Translations under genes and position numbers: made by a program | Assembly: GCA_028565635.1 (NCBI GenBank) | Contig: JAOXYB010067756.1 | Location: 1 to 10,112, forward strand | Direction of reading: 5' to 3' | Source of the DNA: Phoronis ovalis | Lineage: Eukaryota > Phoronida > Phoronidae | Length of the DNA: 10,112 bases | In this document: positions 8,401 through 10,112 of the stretch, piece by piece | How positions within the stretch are numbered: the first letter of the stretch is position 1 | Layout: each line of letters opens with the position of its first letter | The notes under the pieces: model-generated | What the model was told of the DNA's origin: nothing | The model's database searches: none | Seen by the model: the letters and a program-made list of their open reading frames with translations, nothing else

Positions 8401-8589
8401 TTTATGTACTCACTCGAATCTTTCATACGTTGGCATTCTCATCATACTACCCGGATCCACACATTGGGGCCAGAAATCAACATACGACAATTTCAAGCTC
8501 CCTCCGCCCATCTGCTGCTGCACAGATGAAAACCCGATCCCAGCACTTGTGTTGCTCTCACCCCGGGTCCCATCATATTTCTCTTGCAT
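2222..8589 (-). CDS. Unrecognised five-exon gene with an internally duplicated protein (partial)
   Basis: Five exons join in frame: 8589-8414, 5733-5566, 4163-3994, 3036-2866 and 2401-2222, giving 288 complete codons. Intron phases are 2, 2, 1 and 1; every boundary is GT-AG, and each junction codon is completed sensibly (Asp59, Arg115, Gly172, Gly229). The start ATG at 8589 is the first one after an in-frame TAA. Residues 1-33 are Gly/Ser/Gln-rich, probably disordered. A first module spans about 34-229 and a second begins at about 230. Residues 34-85 align with 230-280: both have DF-x-P, then P-T-[YF], then an amphipathic helix ([VL]-x-[RK]-A-x-A-[YW]-L), then V and S-V. No signal peptide stands out. 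The most hydrophobic stretch, about 209-222 (STLFLFVIRVFYIV), looks more like a buried beta-strand than a membrane helix. Function unknown. The end of module 2 is missing. Confidence 0.8.
2496..2511. repeat. 16-bp perfect palindrome in intron 4
   Basis: ATCATACATGTATGAT reads the same on both strands. It lies in intron 4. No function can be assigned; in AT-rich DNA it may be chance. Confidence 0.5.
2719..2724 (-). promoter_or_regulatory. Possible polyadenylation signal for a short isoform
   Basis: AATAAA on the minus strand lies about 119 bases beyond the TAG that ends exon 4 when intron 4 is kept. It would suit a transcript ending inside intron 4. The sequence is AT-rich, so a chance hexamer is quite possible. 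Confidence 0.3.
2866..3036 (-). CDS. Exon 4 of the unrecognised gene (residues 173-228)
   Basis: The acceptor aactttgtag ends at 3037. The first two bases complete Gly172. It codes QIITVETQEMKYRG, a region with SSSWWEAGKA, and a hydrophobic strand LFLFVIRVFYIVGPPAYEE. The donor is AG|GTATTA at 2865. Without splicing the frame continues for seven codons (INELFI region) to a TAG at 2845-2843, so this exon may also serve as an alternative last exon. Confidence 0.8.
3037..3993 (-). other. Intron 3 of the unrecognised gene
   Basis: AT-rich intron of 957 bases. Short plus-strand frames here have chance-like composition. I see no exon, RNA gene or clear transposable element. Confidence 0.6.
3994..4163 (-). 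CDS. Exon 3 of the unrecognised gene (residues 116-171)
   Basis: The acceptor ctttctatttag ends at 4164 and the donor CCAG|GTGAGT begins at 3993; both are good. The first base completes Arg115. It codes LWVSSRDPSLPPQQLGY, followed by MNVVPACLETGGFLSFPKF and then a probable amphipathic helix TLNNTLQGLNQML. The last base starts Gly172. Confidence 0.82.
4164..5565 (-). other. Intron 2 of the unrecognised gene
   Basis: Intron of 1402 bases, AT-rich. It contains two related blocks at about 4700-4735 and 5095-5150 (listed separately) and a short doubled motif GGCAATTTCCT at 4664-4674 and 4686-4696. Frames of about 60 codons on both strands at 4469-4657 and 4734-4928 lack splice sites in phase with the gene and are not taken as exons. 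Confidence 0.55.
4700..5150 (+). repeat. Two related blocks about 400 bases apart
   Basis: The block at 4700-4735 carries AATGTGTCCAACAGTTT followed directly by TTGACCTATCAAAA-like sequence. The block at 5095-5150 carries AATGTGTCCCACAGTTT, then about 16 extra bases, then TTTAACCTATCAAAA. This looks like two old copies of one element or a local duplication with an insertion. No family assigned. Confidence 0.4.
5566..5733 (-). CDS. Exon 2 of the unrecognised gene (residues 60-114)
   Basis: The acceptor is aaatgcatttcag, ending at 5734. The first base completes the Asp codon begun in exon 1. It codes VLVSRANAYLSQNAG and then LEVKTCESVE, a probable helix followed by a beta-strand, and later YLEYGSSNIFVRGL. 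The donor CG|GTACTT is weak. A stronger-looking GTGAGA lies 14 bases upstream at 5579, but using it would break the frame with exon 3, so the weaker site is preferred. Confidence 0.78.
6131..6589. mobile_element. Possible MITE bounded by 23-bp inverted repeats
   Basis: The left end, 6131-6153, reads TGAGGACATTAGTTATGCAG plus CAA. The right end, 6567-6589, is its reverse complement with one mismatch in 23. The interior is 413 bases with no convincing ORF. No clear target-site duplication flanks the pair, and the repeats do not extend inward. It fits a non-autonomous DNA transposon of about 459 bp, or a chance or secondary inversion of a repeat fragment. Confidence 0.4.
6595..6642. repeat. 11-bp perfect inverted repeat
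   Basis: AAATGTGACCT at 6595-6605 and AGGTCACATTT at 6632-6642 are exact reverse complements separated by 26 bases. Each arm contains an AGGTCA nuclear-receptor half-site, but the spacing is far wider than known receptor elements, so a simple hairpin or transposon relic is more likely. Confidence 0.45.
6664..6854 (-). pseudogene. LINE reverse transcriptase fragment (fossil)
   Basis: Minus-strand translation in shifting frames gives pieces typical of the N-terminal part of non-LTR reverse transcriptases. INALNSLKMDEP at 6854-6819 is followed after a frameshift by GVDGIPNEILK, then an in-frame TAA where Tyr is expected, then GGAE. After further shifts, ENCEIPADWNTG lies near 6700-6665. The order ALxxLKxxxxPGVDGIPxEILKYGG then EIPADW matches the family (known motif order, from memory). 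The catalytic FxDD block and the endonuclease are absent, so it is a short dead remnant. The clade is not clear. Confidence 0.7.
7727..8269. mobile_element. Foldback element: ~190-bp inverted arms around a 164-bp centre
   Basis: The left arm 7727-7914 and right arm 8079-8269 are reverse complements for nearly their whole length with scattered mismatches and short indels. Exact stretches include gagctgtgcgaacagtcatg, continuing into gaaacttacatagcca (left, about 7776-7813) and the reverse complement at about 8182-8219. A further one is aaatctatgtaattc near 7838. The centre has no convincing ORF, so the element is non-autonomous. Just outside, CCCTACCTA occurs as a direct repeat at 7716-7724 and 8285-8293 and may be a 9-bp target-site duplication, although the extreme termini do not match perfectly. 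Transcribed as part of the intron, it could form a long hairpin. Confidence 0.75.
8414..8589 (-). CDS. Exon 1 of the unrecognised gene (residues 1-58)
   Basis: The exon runs from the ATG to a strong donor (GA|GTGAGT, GT at 8413-8412). It codes a low-complexity N-terminus with SSVQQQMGGGS, then the start of module 1 (LKLSYVDFWPQCVDPGSSM, then MPTYERF). The exon ends two bases into an Asp codon. Acceptor-like ttcag sequences occur just upstream (at about 8620 and 8608), so a 5' untranslated exon further right is possible. Confidence 0.78.
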
Positions 8590-9180
8590 CGAAATGAATA
8601 TATAGACTGAAACAGTTAAGCTGAACGAAGAAAATTAAATCTATTTTCTGGGATGTATCTCGTCCTTTTCTCAGAGTTCTTTTGGATACGGAGATAGGGA
8701 TAGGCTACTTAATTGTGTAAGAGGTTATCGTGGCACTGCACAAGTATCCTTGAGCTGTGCTGGTCATGGATAGTAATTATAGTTCCTTAATTTGTTTTAC
8801 AGCGTATAGAGATGTGTGCGCGGCTAGACAGAAATCAGTTGCGATATAGTTATAATATGTACGCTATTTTTCAACTGGAATGATATCTGTTGCCTGTGAA
8901 ATTAAAAAAATATCCTGTAGCACCCACGACCTTGTATCAGTTCGCACTCAAGAGGTGGTTTCGATTCGAGAAATCTTCAAGGTGTTCATTTTTTGGCAAA
9001 TGCCTCGAAATAATCTGCACGATTATGCGAGGGAGTAAATGGATCGGTTTTCCTGAGATGTATATTATTAAAGTGGGTCGAGAGAGAAATTGACGATCAG
9101 CGTAAAGGATTTTTTAACAAAAAACTGTTGTGTGCGCTATTCCAGGCGCACGGACATAAGTTGACCTTAAGTATTGTCTT

Positions 9181-9194
9181 CCACCAGATGGCAC
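9181..9194 (+). promoter_or_regulatory. CTCF-type motif, full consensus match
   Basis: CCACCAGATGGCAC fits every position of the CTCF core consensus CCASYAGRKGGCRS (consensus from memory). It also contains an E-box-like CAGATG, an alternative explanation for part of it. Confidence 0.5.
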
Positions 9195-9237
9195 TCGTTC
9201 CTCCTACCGTGGTGCTGGAAACGTCATGATTGTGGAA

Positions 9238-9251
9238 GCGCTACCTGGTGG
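9238..9251 (-). promoter_or_regulatory. Second CTCF-type motif, opposite strand
   Basis: On the minus strand this reads CCACCAGGTAGCGC, 13 of 14 positions of the same consensus. It faces the first motif across 43 bases. Confidence 0.4.
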
Positions 9252-9464
9252 GAGACATTGCCGACTAGTTCCGTTAGTTCAGGTTGCAGACAGTAAATAA
9301 CGTATTGTGTCAAAGTGATAGTTTTATTTTTTCTGTTGCAAGGAATGTAATTGTTAACATATTTATATTATAGAACCTTTACTTAGAACTAAATTAGCTC
9401 AATGAAATGAAGTAAACAGAAGAAGAAAACTTAATATAATCGAACTTATTTGACTTGCTGCAAG

Positions 9465-9476
9465 ATGGAACCATGA
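9465..9476 (+). promoter_or_regulatory. Three-codon upstream ORF overlapping the PDE12 start
   Basis: ATG-GAA-CCA-TGA. The TGA (9474-9476) overlaps the PDE12 ATG (9473-9475) in an ATGA arrangement. The context caagATGg resembles both a YY1 site and a short-leader initiation element. If ribosomes use this ATG they terminate directly on the main start, which could lower or tune PDE12 output by reinitiation. Confidence 0.45.
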
Positions 9477-9645
9477 GAGTGTTGCAGGTTTCCAGGAGGC
9501 TTGTATACTTCAAACTTCTGCAACCATCGCATGCCAATCTGTACCGTTCACGGCGTTCAGTTTGTAATGTTGGAATGTCTAAAGTATACGTGAGATGTGT
9601 AGAAGATGATCATAGGATGCAGATAAGTTTTACATATGATTATGG
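9473..9645 (+). CDS. PDE12: First coding exon of PDE12-like 2',5'-phosphodiesterase (partial)
   Basis: The family removes poly(A) tails from mitochondrial RNAs and cleaves 2',5'-oligoadenylates; it is a metal-dependent exonuclease of the endonuclease/exonuclease/phosphatase fold in the mitochondrial matrix. This exon codes 57 codons plus two bases. Residues 1-34 are rich in Arg (RR at 8-9, RSRR at 25-28) with no acidic residues, as in a mitochondrial presequence. From Met35 it reads MSKVYVRCVEDDHRMQISF, matching the start of the conserved region of animal PDE12 (human, from memory: MERAVVRCVPSEPKLSLSF, also at Met35). The exon ends in a TATGG|GTAAGG donor within a Gly codon. The catalytic domain lies outside the window. 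The match rests on a short segment, so the name is probable, not proven. Confidence 0.68.
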
Positions 9646-9721
9646 GTAAGGTTTATATCTGACGAGTTACAAGACAATTTAATAGTTAATAATATGGCCG
9701 TAATAATATACTATTTATTAG
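9646..9721 (+). other. Start of PDE12 intron 1
   Basis: Begins with the donor GTAAGG. AT-rich, no feature seen before the GC-rich block to the right. The intron runs past the window end. Confidence 0.55.
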
Positions 9722-9811
9722 CAGTGTTCTCCACGACCACTTTTTGTGCGGCGTGCGCGCACTCAAGCTTGGCGCCGCACACTTTCTGTCAGCGCAGCCC
9801 TGTTTTTTTTT
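9722..9811. repeat. GC-rich hairpin block with poly-T
   Basis: CAGTGTTCTCC at 9722-9732 is followed by TGTGCGGCG (9745-9753) and its exact reverse complement CGCCGCACA (9773-9781), then a T run at about 9803-9812. The composition differs sharply from the AT-rich surroundings. CAGTG-type starts are common at ends of hAT transposons, so this may be one end of a non-autonomous hAT-like element, but no matching end was found downstream in the window. Confidence 0.4.
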
Positions 9812-9840
9812 TAGTATTACTCGTAACCCAGTGGGCACAA

Positions 9841-10012
9841 AGACGTTGGATCAACGTTGTATTATACCTTGATTTTGAAAGTTGAAATAACGTTGTTTCA
9901 CCATTGAAACAACGTAGATATTCGGTTGAAAATTGGTTGAAATAATGTTTTTTCACCATAGAAACAACGTAGATATTAGGTTGAACTTGAAGATTGGTCA
10001 AATAAGGTTGAT
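9841..10012. repeat. Short tandem repeat with ACGTTG hairpins
   Basis: Units starting GTTGAAATAA occur at 9881 and 9936 (55 bases apart), with a shorter third copy (GTCAAATAA) at 9997. Each full unit carries (T/A)GAAACAACGTAGATATT and a following GGTTGAA. The first unit contains a perfect 11-bp hairpin: ACGTTGTTTCA (9890-9900), loop CCAT, TGAAACAACGT (9905-9915). Upstream, the palindrome CAACGTTG at about 9853 belongs to the same motif set. Similar CAACGTTG-type repeats are scattered in many invertebrate genomes (general recollection; no family name assigned). Confidence 0.65.
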
Positions 10013-10112
10013 TGATATGGACGGATTTTGTTCCTTCTGAACTATAGTGTTATCACTTATAACAATACACAATAAATTTACCTTTATAATTTATCTATTG
10101 TCAACAAATATA
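10013..10112 (+). other. AT-rich intron sequence at the window end
   Basis: Presumed continuation of PDE12 intron 1. No exon, repeat or RNA feature seen. Confidence 0.5.

Larger units (their letters stand above)
5734..8413 (-). other. Intron 1 of the unrecognised gene
   Basis: The longest complete intron here (2680 bases). It holds three separate signs of mobile DNA: a 23-bp inverted repeat pair, a LINE reverse transcriptase fossil, and a long foldback element. Exons 1 and 2 already join in phase without any intervening exon. The stretches 5740-6120 and 6870-7700 show no gene or RNA that I can support. Confidence 0.65.
8590..9472. promoter_or_regulatory. Intergenic region between divergent start codons; likely bidirectional promoter
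   Basis: The start codons of the unknown gene (8589, minus) and of PDE12 (9473, plus) lie 883 bases apart and point away from each other. The part from about 9125 to 9290 is richer in G+C and CpG than its surroundings and contains GTGCGC-8 bases-GCGCAC (9132-9151), an aacgtcatga CRE-like half-site near 9220, and two CTCF-like motifs. No confident TATA box was found. The longest frame inside (8890-9093, plus) has no supporting splice context and is not called. Transcription start sites cannot be placed from sequence alone. Confidence 0.55.

Noticed and set aside
8360-8605. 81-codon plus-strand open frame
   Set aside because: It is the antisense shadow of exon 1 of the minus-strand gene, whose frame is supported by phases and by similarity to exon 5.
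8890-9093. 67-codon plus-strand open frame upstream of PDE12
   Set aside because: No good start context, splice site or recognisable sequence; it lies in the presumed promoter region.
1-10112. CRISPR array, bacterial operon or prophage
   Set aside because: No regular spaced repeats, ribosome binding sites or long ORFs; splice-bounded exons show the DNA is eukaryotic.

Overview
This window looks like nuclear DNA from an animal, most likely a marine invertebrate. It is AT-rich, has no bacterial-style packed genes, and its coding sequence is broken into short exons with GT-AG boundaries. It also holds a tRNA-derived SINE, decayed LINE reverse transcriptase and palindromic DNA elements. No species can be named from the sequence. 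A CTCF-type motif pair would suit a bilaterian, but that is only suggestive.

Two genes diverge from an 883-bp intergenic region (8590-9472). To the left, on the minus strand, runs a gene I do not recognise. Five exons (8589-8414, 5733-5566, 4163-3994, 3036-2866, 2401-2222) join with matching phases at all four introns and give an open frame of 288 complete codons. The protein contains an internal duplication: the segment coded by exons 1-2 is related to the one coded by exon 5. The gene probably continues beyond the left edge of the window. To the right, on the plus strand, is the first coding exon (9473-9645) of what I read as PDE12, the mitochondrial 2',5'-phosphodiesterase and poly(A) exoribonuclease. 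It has an arginine-rich presequence and a tiny upstream ORF whose stop overlaps the start codon.

The intergenic region carries two CTCF-like motifs facing each other about 43 bp apart. Nothing suggests that the two genes work in the same pathway; a shared promoter is the simplest link.

The rest is intron or repeat. Positions 1-2221 hold a SINE with a conserved-domain-like body, at least four diverged copies of another repeat, and two weak plus-strand exon candidates. Intron 1 of the unknown gene (5734-8413) holds a possible MITE with 23-bp terminal inverted repeats (6131-6589), a LINE reverse transcriptase fossil (6664-6854), and a foldback element with arms of about 190 bp (7727-8269). The first intron of PDE12 holds a GC-rich hairpin and a short tandem repeat built around ACGTTG hairpins.
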